Source: Carnegiea gigantea (lineage: Eukaryota; Streptophyta; Magnoliopsida; Caryophyllales; Cactaceae). Taken from it: DNA of 64,000 bases. This document shows positions 45,540 through 56,800 of the stretch, piece after piece. The notes beneath the pieces are model-generated. The model did not search any database. It was not told the DNA's origin and saw only the letters and a list, made by a program, of their open reading frames with translations. How positions within the stretch are numbered: the first letter of the stretch is position 1; every line of letters begins with the position of its first letter. The DNA lies in contig JAKOGI010000367.1 of assembly GCA_029747015.1 (NCBI GenBank), positions 223,501 to 287,500 on the forward strand. Reading direction: 5' to 3'. Made by a program: the position numbers and the translations under genes.

Positions 45540-48500
45540 TGTAACACCTCCAAATTCAACACATTTCACTGTTTGCAGTCTCCTTAATAAATCACTGAAT
45601 TAGGACTAATAATTTCGATGATAGAAGTGATAAACCCAATGATCGGGGCGTTACCGCCATTCCAAAAAGGATAAGGCTCAAAGCAAATACCCTAGAGAGG
45701 ATATAGTTGAGCATAAATCAAACTCATATACATTTAACATCATAACTAACATGAGGTTTATACATCATAACTAAGCAATTACCATAAAGTTTACATCTCC
45801 ATCACTGAAGATCTCAAGCTCCAAACTATATATGTAGGACATTGCTGTTGATCGATCCAGATCCCTTGCTCAACTTATTTCTCTAGCTGGTTTGTTATCA
45901 TGAAGGCATTTCACTGGTCATTTGCCTAAAACAAAACATCAAAAACATTTTGACCTGTGAGCCAAAGCTTAGTACACACATTCCCATACGGTGAAATGAT
46001 CATTGCATAAATTGGTTGGGCCTGCTTTGCAATTCATTTTAAGTTAAAACAGTGAATGAGATGAATGTAAACTACAATTGCTACTTATTATCAGATAGTG
46101 AACGCATTGATGCTGTTACGATCTACGGATAGGTGTACACCTGCCAAGTCGATCGGATGACGTGCCCTGAAGCCGTGCAGATAACCGGAGGGCAATGCCT
46201 TGTAACTAATAAATACGTGCTGATTTCTACAGATACATACAATAAATGTACCTGAAGTCTTTAACATGCAATCTCACTTGATAATACTTATGCACAATGG
46301 GAAACGATAGAATATGCCTTGTTTCTGCTTAAGAAATGTAGTTATAGGTAAATACAGTTAGGAAACAAATTTCGCTCTCATAAATTGTAACTTTATGAAA
46401 ATTAATTAATAAAAAGGGAATCCATAATTCAAACAATTCAACATAAGATAAGTTATACTAAAATGATTTTGAAAAATAAATAAGTTAGGGTCGTTGAACT
46501 CGAAGTAAAAAAATATTGAAGAGAAATAGACCAAAATGAAATAATTGAGGTGATAATAGAAGTATTGTCATGGATACAAATGGAATATGGGTTTTTGATG
46601 TTTTTGCAATAAATAACAAAAGGTTTAATGACAAGAGGGGTGTTGTGAGGTTCAGGAAAGCTCATATAACCTTAGCTTGTGTCATTGCCCTCTTTACTTC
46701 TTCAATTTCATTCTCATGCCCATTTAACTTGTTTTTCCAACCTAAGTAAGCTTCTATACAAAATGAAAGTTGTTGAATTTGCTAAACTTTATAATTTCTT
46801 TGTAATAACCATAATTATGTTGAAAATCCTGATAATATTTCCAAATGTCATGATTTCTTTCTTCCGTCATATTACTATTTGAAGGTCTAATTTAGAAAAT
46901 CCTTATCTTTCACCCCTAACCTCCAATTGAGCTATGAAATCCCAATACGAAAAGATTAAAAAGTCTCTCAAAACTTTCATTCATAGTGCAAACCACAATT
47001 ACAACAACAAGGTTGTTAAAATTAGGTTAGAACACAACTGTGCACAGCTTGGGTCCATCCTATGCAATCTTGGAAAAACGGCCACAACGTTTTCCATAAA
47101 ACTTGGAATGAAGCGATTCAAAAGGAATTTAAAAGATAATTCATTGGACTATCTACCCACCAAAAGTCATAATGTTTGGATTGACCGATCATTACCAGTT
47201 TATTGGCAAAATGACCCTTTTTTTCTGCCAATTCACAGTCACTATGCTCTTGCTTTCTCATTTCTTTTCACATAAATTCCCATCTAAAATCATTTCTTAA
47301 AATCATTTAACAAAGTCTTGTTGCTTCTCATCACCTTAAATGGCCATATTACTCAAAATCACTACATGATCATATTTACAGGTTTTACAATCATTCTTTC
47401 TACGAAAATACTTAGAAAGCTTCCATAACCTCACTTATTTGCATTAATAGTTCAAACAAGCTCTTTTGGCCACTTATGGAATTTTTCATAATCCAATAAT
47501 TTTAACAAAACTTACATAGCATCATTCTTTTTAGTCAATAACACATCCAACCTTTAAATTACATCTAATTCAGTCTAAATAATATAATTAATTCTAAGAA
47601 TCAAGTTAAATGATGTATAACCATGAAACTCTAGGTCATGCCACATTCAAGTTTCCATCCAAATCACCATAAATGAATAAAATAAGGTCACGAACTATCT
47701 TTAAACTCATTCCCCATGCTAGATCAGAACAATAAAATAAACAAACACAAATCCAAACCCTCTTGATTCATACATGCTTGATTAAGCTCAAGCTCAACTC
47801 CACCATCTCCAACGTCCCCAAAAATAATAAAATTTGCATAATAAAATTTATTTTGATTACAAGAGCATAAATCTTAACTAGAACAATGATAAAAACCAAA
47901 AATACAATAAGATCAAAATAGGGTTTTACCTCACTTTATGCTTGGATTTACAGAGGAAGGGGTAGTGGGAGGTGGTGTTTGATATTGGAGGAGGTACGAG
48001 TGGCGGCTGGTGGCAGCAAGAGTGGCCAGTTGGTGGCTGGAATGGTAGCAAGAGGGCTGAAAACAGCAGCAACTTCAGCAAGGGGGGCCAGCCATAGGGG
48101 TGTGGAGGAGAGAGGAAGAAGAAGACTAGGATTTTTACTTGGTGGAAAGTAATGGTTTGTTATTATCTTGATGCTTGGCTAATATTTATCCATCCAAAAT
48201 AGTTTTTTTGCTTATTAAAATTAGGTACAAATGATGGTGATTAACTTAATTTAATTACACTAAAATTTTTGGGCCACAATTTGAGCCCAAAGTGAATCGG
48301 GCCCAAATGAATTGGGCCAAACTTAACAAATTTGGGCCCATATTTTTGCATGGTTAACAATTAAATTTTTGTGACATTATGAAAAATAATTTATCACCTA
48401 ATTATATTTACCAGGGCCTAATATCAATTCACCCGAAATTGTTACGGTAAATAAAACTCGAATTGCAAAGTAGGGCCCGAAATAAATTCTCGCAACCGGG

Positions 48501-48587
48501 ATGATTAAATAAGATAAATAAATGTGAAAAAGGTAATAACATGGCTTAATTAAATAAATAAACTTGATTTAGGTTCGGGTTATTACA
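45540..48587 (-). repeat. gypsy-2 5' LTR (about 3.05 kb)
   Basis: Partner of 37534-40665. On the plus strand it starts TGTAACACCTCCAAATTC and ends GGGTTATTACA. The open frame at 46934-47275 lies wholly inside the LTR and is not conserved as a frame in the other copy. Confidence 0.92.
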
Positions 48588-50027
48588 GGGGGGAGGATCT
48601 ACATTTATGCCTTCTACAGAGTATGAATGGAGAAAATGTATAATAGAATAGGATTAATCATGTTAGGATACTTTAAGCTTTAACACCTTGGTTTGCAGTT
48701 TGTTGCTTAATGAAATGCCACTTCATCCGAAGTTGGATTGGAGAGGATATATGCATGATGATTGTAACACCTTCTAGTTCCACCCAGCTTAGCTGCTGTT
48801 GATAACATTGATGTTAATGTCCATCCACCGTGCTATAGCTTCCAATACAAAATGTTTGATAAAGAAGATTCAAAAGTATCAACTGAACTCCACCAAGATT
48901 CCCAAATTTTATTACCTTAAAACAAAAGAATTTTACTATAGTGGCTAGTAAAAAAAAATAAAAGAAGATAAGAGAAAGGGGCGGAGGAAATAGACCTCAA
49001 ATATGAGAAGAACAACATCGGTCAACCATTTTCTCTTGCTGTTACTACAAATTCGCTACCTTTTATTAACTAATATCTTAGTTCCCACCATAACCACAAA
49101 TCTGGACCTGAAAAAACTGACTGGAGACCCTAGACTAGAAACCTAAACTGAACGATTTGGATCCATACTTGACTCGACGTCTAAAATATATTCATTTTAA
49201 ATTGGAAAACTCAAATTGACTCAAACCAAACCACATCGGCCTGAAATTTTCTACAAATTGCTCATTTTCGTATGCAAGTGTATCGGACCAAAAATTACTT
49301 GACCTGAAATTGATCCGAACCGAAGTTCACCTGGCCCAAACCAAACCAACCCGAAATGTCACTTAAACTGAAACATGATTCGACCCAAATTTAACCCGAC
49401 CCATACTCGAACCAAATGATGCATTTTCTAGGTCTATACAAACCCCTCCTCCAAATCGCAAACTCTACTCTTGACATGGTGGGGGTGATGAAAATAGCTA
49501 CTAAATTGATTTTTAGGCATAGATTAGACATAATTCTAATTCTGTGACCACAGGTGATAATAAACTTCTCACTGTAGCTCCCATCCTTTGCTGCCATAAC
49601 CTATTTTCTCTCAGCTCACTCTACTTTGAAGGACACATCTAGCACATTCTTTGGCCAGTAACTGAAACCCAGATAATAATTCTGACTATAATGTTAACAT
49701 ATAAGTATAGATAGATGACAACCATATTCAACCCATCACAATATGTTTGACCCATTTATCATAGCATAAAAGGAAAATTAAGATACAACTACAAAACATG
49801 AATGCTCAATTGAAGCACCCCTCGCCCTAAAGGAAGATGCAGTATGCATTAAACATTACATCAAAAGGGACATACTCTGAGGAGGTGGAACAACTTCACA
49901 AATATTAATCCAACTCTAGGAATAGAAATAATAGTTAGCTTGAAATTTCAAGGACAAAAAATGATGCTTAATATAATGATGCTTATAATAACGTTAACAG
50001 ACCACAATACCATAGGCCATAATCTTA
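48588..50027. other. Intergenic DNA
   Basis: No gene recognised. From about 49110 to 49420 the text is quasi-periodic (ACCCGA/AACCGAA/CCAAACCAA), typical of decayed plant repeats. Confidence 0.5.
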
Positions 50028-50032
50028 ATTAT

Positions 50033-50313
50033 TGTAACGCCTGGCCCTCTTCGGGTTGTGAGCAATTACACTAATGCCTTTAAGGATCATCAACTAGCCC
50101 CACAAATCACTATATGTCTTTTCGATATGCTTCATCCTCGCTCAATGCCACCTGGAAAACTTCCCAGGAGGTCGCCCATTATTAGATTTCTCTCACAACA
50201 AGCACGCTTAATTATCGAGTTCTTAAGAGTAGACTTCCCAAAAAGGAACGGGCTCCTTTGATGATATACGTAGTCACATAAAAAGCTTTAAACTACACAT
50301 GGGGGTGTTACTA
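50033..50313 (-). repeat. Cassandra 3' LTR
   Basis: It starts TGTAACGCCTGGCCC on the plus strand and ends near GGGTGTTACTA, slightly altered from TG...CA. It is well diverged from its partner at 50485-50766. Confidence 0.85.
50158..50240 (-). promoter_or_regulatory. 5S-rRNA-like internal promoter block in the Cassandra 3' LTR
   Basis: The plus strand contains ACTTCCCAGGAGGTCGCCCA and, further on, AAGCACGCTTAATTATCGAG, the reverse complement of the 5S C-box and A-box regions. In 5S genes these bind the TFIIIA/TFIIIC machinery. It is not a full 5S gene: the 5' third is missing or unrecognisable. Confidence 0.85.
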
Positions 50314-50484
50314 TCACCCCCACTTAAAGGACACAACTTCCTCATTGTGCCTCATCAACAAATCAACTTACAAGTCCTTTTGACTTGTAGTCTATCCCAA
50401 TATCTTTGCGCCTACGATGTGACTGTCCAAGGCTCTTCGATCCACTGGCATAACTCACGGCCACGGGTCAGCTCTGACACCATC

Positions 50485-50766
50485 TATAACGCCCCAACCA
50501 CTCCTAGGTTGCCGGCAGTTACCCCGAACGTCTACAAGGATCGTTGCTGGCCCCACAAATCACCACAATTCTTTCGAACGTGCTTCGTCCTCACTCACAT
50601 GCTGTCTGGAAACTTTTTCAGAAGGTCACCATCATAAGATTTCTGTATAACAAGCACGCTTAACTGTGAAGTTCTTATGAGTGGGCTTCCTAAAAAGAAA
50701 TGTGCACCTTTGGAGATATAAGTAGTCATTTCAAATCCTTTTTAAGCTAAACTTGTGGGTGTTTCA
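50485..50766 (-). repeat. Cassandra 5' LTR
   Basis: It starts TATAACGCCCCAACC (TG changed to TA) and ends GGGTGTTTCA. It holds a second 5S-like block at about 50610-50690 (AGAAGGTCACCATC and CAAGCACGCTTAACTGTGAA). Confidence 0.87.
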
Positions 50767-50771
50767 ATTAT

Positions 50772-52976
50772 GGTGTCATTACACATCATTATTTTGTGTG
50801 GCATTGGGAAACTCTTCCAATGCAAGCATTAGTTGATTGATACTCTGAGTGGTGGCAACAGAGCAAGCAATCCACTGTGAAGAATCTAAGTAAAAGAATG
50901 AACAAAGCTAGCCTTGAAATTTCAAATAATATGAACAAAAATAATCATAAAGTACATCACGTAAAAAAGTGAAGAGCATATCTACATCCCGAAAAAAATT
51001 TTAGGGAATAAAAACCTATAGAAATAACAACCCATAAACTTCCTAATTCAAAAATACCTTTTGAAGGTATAATTAACAATTGAACATGCAGTTTGGCACA
51101 TTGGAATGAAGTATACAAATTCTCAATTATCATTCACAGTGTCAACCTTCAAAGGGCAACCATCTTATCCCACATAAAATGCTACCTCTAAAATTATAAA
51201 GTATTCATTATATCAATTTATGTAATTAAATATAGAGTTTGAATGAAAGGTACATGGAATATAGTTTTTGCTTCTTAAATTGACACAATTGAAGGAGGGG
51301 CTGCACATATGCAATTGCCCAAATGAGCAACACTAAATGCAAAGGAGAGACATAAACATTGCAGCAGAAAAACACTAAAATTAAATCATCAATAACAAAC
51401 TGACCAAAATTTATGAAATCGATTATGAGACTGAGAATGTGGTGAACTCATATCCTAACCATAGTTGACCTCCTTCAATTGATATCTCATCTGCCATCTC
51501 TTGTTACTCCTATTGATATAGCATAGTAAGCACCACATGTTTCGAGAGAAAAGAAAAGAAGGGGGTAAACAATAGCTACAGAGGCTAACATATTATGATT
51601 TTTGGAGAAAATTGAATGTATACTTTTAAAAAATAGGCCTATAAAATTAGACAATTAAAAATCTACTTACAACATGCTCCAAACGAAAACCCGAAATTCT
51701 ATGTGATGAAACCAAATTTAAAATCAAAACATATTAACCAAAAGGAAAGAACCCAAAGTCACAAAACTAGTTCTAGTTCATCAAATCAACCTTGAATTTA
51801 CATATCACACCCAATTTAAAAACTACTATCTACTATTATTAGAATTTCTATTTCTAGCTATACTGCTATACTCACTTTCACCCAACTAATAACAAAGTCT
51901 CTAATTTGGTGATGACAAATTATGGGTAACCATCCCACCTTAAGCCTTTGAAAGCATAACCTTGTTCAATCTCTAGGCTAAACTTTAGTGCCTAAAGTTC
52001 TATAAAGAAATCAACTATTTGTTAACGGGTTCCATCAACCATGATCGCACACTCTAAAATATGAACAATCATACAAATACGCACTGCCTATTCTCCTGAT
52101 ATACTTACGTCAATACTAAGTTGTGGTCATTCCCTACCAAATATGTATTATGTATCATTGTCCTTCCGAATAGGCCTCCAAATGTCAATCCTTTGTTGTG
52201 ACTCATTCAAATTTATTCCCCTGATTCAGTAGGCCTTCACGGCATCCATATAAGTATCCCATAAGCTAATATCGTTCATCAAATGCAGCAACTCATCATA
52301 ATGAAGCATTATTTGGTTACAATTTCTAACCAAATCATGCTTCACTATAGTGATTGTAATCATCCTCCCATAATCTTATATAATGTTTGAAAGAAAAAAT
52401 TAGATTAGAAAGAGTAAACCTAATAATGTACAAAAAAAGATCATAGCACTCACTAGAAATTAATAATATATGCAACCTCTAGATGCACACACACACGTGC
52501 ATGCACCATAGACACATGCGCATGCACCCACAGAGCAAGAAAAAAAGTGGAAATAAAACTGGAGCTTTACAAAGATGGTAACATAATTATGGAAGCAAGT
52601 TGTGGACATATTTTCTGGAGCTTGACTATTCAAGAGTCTAAGCTAACATCGAATGTACCAATGATAAAAACATTCTCCATAATACCACATACTAATTAGC
52701 CAAATACCATAACCCATTAAGAAAATGAACATCTCAAGTCTATATAACCATTTAACACTCATAGTTAAAAACCATCAGGAAGGTTGATGATACCCGTAAG
52801 GAAAATGATGAGGATATCCGCTAGCCTCATGCAATTTGATCTTTAATTATATCCTGCATATATTCTTTTGTTAGATCCTCATCAAAGAAATTTTATACTA
52901 TATTTAGAATCATAGATAAACAATTTTTTTGATCGATAAATAAACAACTATGTTAACGTTGTCTATTAGATGTGTG
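50772..52976. other. Intergenic DNA
   Basis: No gene, RNA or repeat unit was recognised. A short CA/TG-rich stretch lies near 52488-52530. Confidence 0.5.
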
Positions 52977-53070
52977 TGAGTGTGAGAGAGATAGAGAGAG
53001 AGAAACAGAGAGGGAGAGAAATGTAGGAAATATTGTGAGGAAATCAATGGCAGAGAGAGAGAGAGAGTTA
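52977..53070. repeat. Imperfect (GA)n tract
   Basis: GA-rich purine runs with interruptions; open frames through it are low-complexity. Confidence 0.9.
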
Positions 53071-53099
53071 ACACTGTGTCATGGTATACCACTACCTTG

Positions 53100-53620
53100 A
53101 AAGTAATTTTGGCTCGACCGAGGTGCAAATCAAATTAGTTGATTCCTCCCCAAGGTTAACACAGTGAGCCTCTAAACTCATGCATTTGATCCTAGATACT
53201 TAGAACACGCAGTATAGAATTTACCCAGAAAAGAGAGAAAACAAAATAGTAGAAGAGGAGAAGAGAAGAGAGAACTTGCTGTGTGTTTTCTACAACTCAA
53301 GAATGTTGTATTTATATGAGAGAAATAGCTATTGGAGTGGAGAGAAAGCAGCTAAAAATAGTTGTGGCTTGAAGTAAATTGTGGGTTGCCAAAAATAGTT
53401 GTGGCTTGGACTAAACTGTAGAGAAATATCAATGTAGAATCGTTGACCGGGAAGACCAACGAACAAAAATTAAACAATATTTCTCCAAAAAGATTAGTAG
53501 GTCTGCCCAACCCACACCACGTCGCACTTGCGACTGGCCCAGACTAGACCGGGCAACGCGCACGTGTGGTGGTCACCCTTCCCCACTCCACTAGCAAAAG
53601 TAGGCCCAAATTATTCAACA
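53100..53620 (-). repeat. LTR-like or promoter-like segment
   Basis: On the minus strand it starts TGTTGAATAATTTGGGCC at 53620. It has two copies of CAAGCCACAACTATTTTTGGC-like text (near 53355 and 53390), a TATA box (CATATAAATACAAC near 53310) and a CT-rich leader. That layout (upstream repeats, TATA, pyrimidine leader) suits a copia LTR or a plant promoter. No second copy or gene is attached, so it is at most a solo LTR. Confidence 0.35.
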
Positions 53621-53829
53621 AGGCTAAGTGAGGAGGGGAAATATAAACCCCATGCCAAGTGCTAAAACTTCGTATGTGGGATAATTATAGAGGGAAAAAT
53701 GGAGCTATGGAAATAGTCTATGCAGTTTAGGCAAACCTGTTAATAAGACGATGAAATATATCAACGATGCAGAATGGGCGATATATGAGTTTTCTTTATC
53801 TCAAATCGAAAATCAAACTTAGCGCACCA

Positions 53830-56800
53830 TACTACTATAGATCCCGCGGGGGATTATTATGTTAAACACTTTCTTTAAGTTATTAAAGAGATTAGAAAGT
53901 CTGATTTATAATAGAAGAAACAGTAATAATAAATAAAAAAATATTAAAAAATAGCTCTGTAATTCTTTCTTAGTTCAATAAGGTGAGTTCTAATGAATAG
54001 AATATACGTACTTTTCTATAAAAGGAGTAGCGCTTCCAGACTGCCTAACCCAATGCTCCTTAAGTTTTCTGGCCGTCAGTACTGCCTATGTTCTTTTAAA
54101 AAAGCCGCATCTTTGTGATCCTAGTGATATAGCAAAAAGACTTTTTTTATATGAAAGCATAAGAAAGATCAACAATGATATGAGAGAAATGAGAAGCTTT
54201 TTAATCCTCCTGCTGTATTGCATAATACGAAATCATTTGCCTCCATTGCCTAATGGAGAACCAATGATTAACTATGATCTTACCTAAAGGTTTTCTTTGC
54301 CCAAATTCAATATGCATAGGTCTTTAGTCCTCTTTATTACCTGGGATGCGTTGCGTCTATGAATTAATCATTCCAATGAATTACGTGAGATACTAATCTA
54401 TCTATTTACTGACACTGTGGATAAAAACAATATAGGATTTTCCTCAGCAGGACTCATGGATGGGAATACTAATGCACAAGTACAACAATCAGCAGTATCA
54501 GAACTGTCGGAACTTCAGAATAATGAAGCAACTCAACCTAATGATACTAACAGTAAACTATCACTTGACATATCCGATATTCTCAACGTTTTGACTAGAA
54601 TGACTTTCAAACTAGTTTAGGATTTAGCACTCTTGGATTATAGGATATAGGGAGTTTGACCAAGGAATTGGTAAACTTCTAACTAAAGAGGCCTTTGAAC
54701 TAGCTTACTAAGTGCTTGTGCGCTAAGGGCACGAATTTCTCAGTCTTATTGATTTAGCGGGTCTCGATTCAGATGGACTCTTTTTTTCTGAGAACTACAT
54801 ATAGAGTCTAATACCTACCATCTTCCTAAAGTAAAGCTCTTTTGACTATGTACCTGAAATGTCTGGGACCTGGCTAGGTTATGTAGGCATGCAATTAGGT
54901 AGGTTGTATTCGATCACGAATGGCAATATTCTAATTATATATATATAATCAATATATTCATTAATATATTCTGCTCTAAAACTTTAAAGTGGCACTGCCA
55001 TTGCTGCAAGCGAGTTCGAGTGTCAGTTGCCAAACATTTAGTTGGAGTTCTAAGGATTTTGAATTAAAATCTTCAAGTCTGATTAAAAACTTGCTTATTT
55101 TAGGTTTAGAAGTAAGCTTTTAATCAATAAATAGGCTAAAATCATATAGTAAAACTCGTTTCTTAAAAAAAAGTACAATAAAAACTAACCGTTACTAAAG
55201 TTTTTAAGGACTCAGCCGTTGCTCAAGAACTCAGTCCGGCCTTTTAGGCAGTCTAAAGCCAAGCTAAAACTTTCTTTTGAAAGCTTGAAGTTTAAGAGTT
55301 CTTCGACTTAAATAAAGATATTGCGTATGAAAGAGGAAATAAACATAAACCTTTCCTATTACCTTCCTTTCTTCTTCATCATCCGAGCGATCGGACCTTA
55401 AAAAAAGGGTATCCTTTCTTCATATGTCACCCTAACCAGTTGGGCCAGTTGGGATTGGGGGACATTAGTGATCCCTTTCATAGGTTCTATGTCTATAACC
55501 TGGGATATATCATGACAGCCAAAAAAATATCCCGGTGTTTACACTTCTTGGTGCTGCGAGAGAGGAGATCATCCTTTTCGGTTAGGTGAATCAGTACCGT
55601 CGCTGGCTTGCTTTCTTTCAACTGAGCCTGGCCTTCACTTGAAAAGAAGATTTGGCTGGACCACCAATTGAACAAGCAATTGGGCTACCACGCTAATCCG
55701 CCTTCGTTGATTGAGCTGCTCCCCACGAAATTGAGATGCGAAGTGTGAAGCCAAAGACATTGCAAGTACTAAAATGACAAGTAGAAGTAGGAGCGAAAGC
55801 TAAAAGACTTATAAGGAGAGGAAGGGGTTGGCGGCAGCGAAAAAGCCTCATCTCGTTCAGTCTGGGAGATAGTGGAATTTCTTCTTTCAACCCGTACATA
55901 CACCTTTGAAAGGTCTTAGTAGTAGTCACATCCTCTCTTCATTCTCTGCTTCCTTTCTTTCATCTGTGATAGATACTGGATCCACTGTCTCTAATTAAGC
56001 ATTTATTTCAGAGCCTCCCATCCTGACCTAAAAAGAGAGCTGGATTAAGGCCAACTAAGGAAAATTCATAGAGTTGGGAGCCTTCATTGCCTCCACTGGA
56101 ACCTTGTCCTGACAATAGAGGAAAGATGTAACTGAAATGTAATACTCCACTGGTAATGTATCGAACCTGTAACCGTTAACATCCTATGCATGGAACGCAA
56201 CTACAACTTGAACTCAACCCCTAGCACTGAACCCCCAAAAAGGGAACTGGATGAATGGGAACTGGCTAGCCTCTATCCTGCAGACCAAGAATCTACTATC
56301 CAAGGTAGGACGGACTCCTATCATCATATGGTTTTTTTGAATACCTTCATTTCATTCCCTGCTAGGTCTAACGATGAGAGAGTGCTCTAGGAGTAAATAA
56401 TCATTCTTTTTGCCCAAAAGCGGCTAGCTTTCCTAAAAATAGAAATCTAGTTTCAAAACAAAAGGGGCATTCAATAGAGTAGGATGCGATAAAAGACTTT
56501 CAAACTAACGCTTAAAAAAATACCATATAATACAGCTTGAAATAAATATTCCTGCGCTTACCTTGCAGTGACACAGAACATAGAAAGGCTAGAGGAACAG
56601 GAATACTTCAAAAAAAAGGGGGATTCACTTATTTATTATTAACCCGAAATCTATTACCTATCAACTTATCCTTGCCGTCAGTGGCTTCTTAGTTATGAAC
56701 TCATACTATATGGACTTAGCAGTGTAATTATCCCTTGATCTATATATGGATAGCTTCAAAACTGACTTGCTCGTTAGCTTTAGAACCCACGTGAAATCAG

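Larger units (their letters stand above)
37534..48587 (-). mobile_element. Ty3/gypsy retrotransposon, Tekay-like chromovirus (gypsy-2), decayed
   Basis: LTRs of about 3.1 kb (37534-40665 and 45540-48587) flank 4.9 kb. The minus strand carries the primer site, a leader frame, gag, protease, RT, RNase H and a chromodomain-bearing pol end, then a polypurine tract. The long LTRs and the chromodomain tail are Tekay/Del-like. All frames are broken, and the integrase core is missing. The eight bases GGGGGGAG occur directly on both outer sides (37526-37533 and 48588-48595); a standard gypsy duplication would be 5 bp. Confidence 0.9.
50033..50766 (-). mobile_element. Cassandra-type TRIM retrotransposon, 734 bp
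   Basis: Two LTRs of about 281 bases (50033-50313 and 50485-50766) flank 171 bases with no coding potential. Each LTR contains a 5S-rRNA-like block, the hallmark of Cassandra TRIMs. A primer-site-like ATGGTGTCAGAGC (minus, 50471-50483) follows the 5' LTR, and AAGTGGGGGTGATA before the 3' LTR serves as the polypurine tract. Perfect ATTAT duplications flank it at 50028-50032 and 50767-50771. Such elements depend on other elements' enzymes. Confidence 0.92.

Noticed and set aside
46934..47275. 113-codon plus frame as a gene
   Set aside because: It lies entirely inside the gypsy-2 LTR and is not kept open in the other LTR.
49110..49420. Tandem satellite of ACCCGA/ACCAAA phrases
   Set aside because: The phrases vary in spacing and sequence and do not form a regular unit; treated as decayed repeat.
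50150..50690. Two 5S rRNA gene candidates
   Set aside because: Only the A-box to C-box part resembles 5S; they sit in paired LTRs with a 5-bp target duplication, so they are Cassandra LTRs, not rRNA genes.
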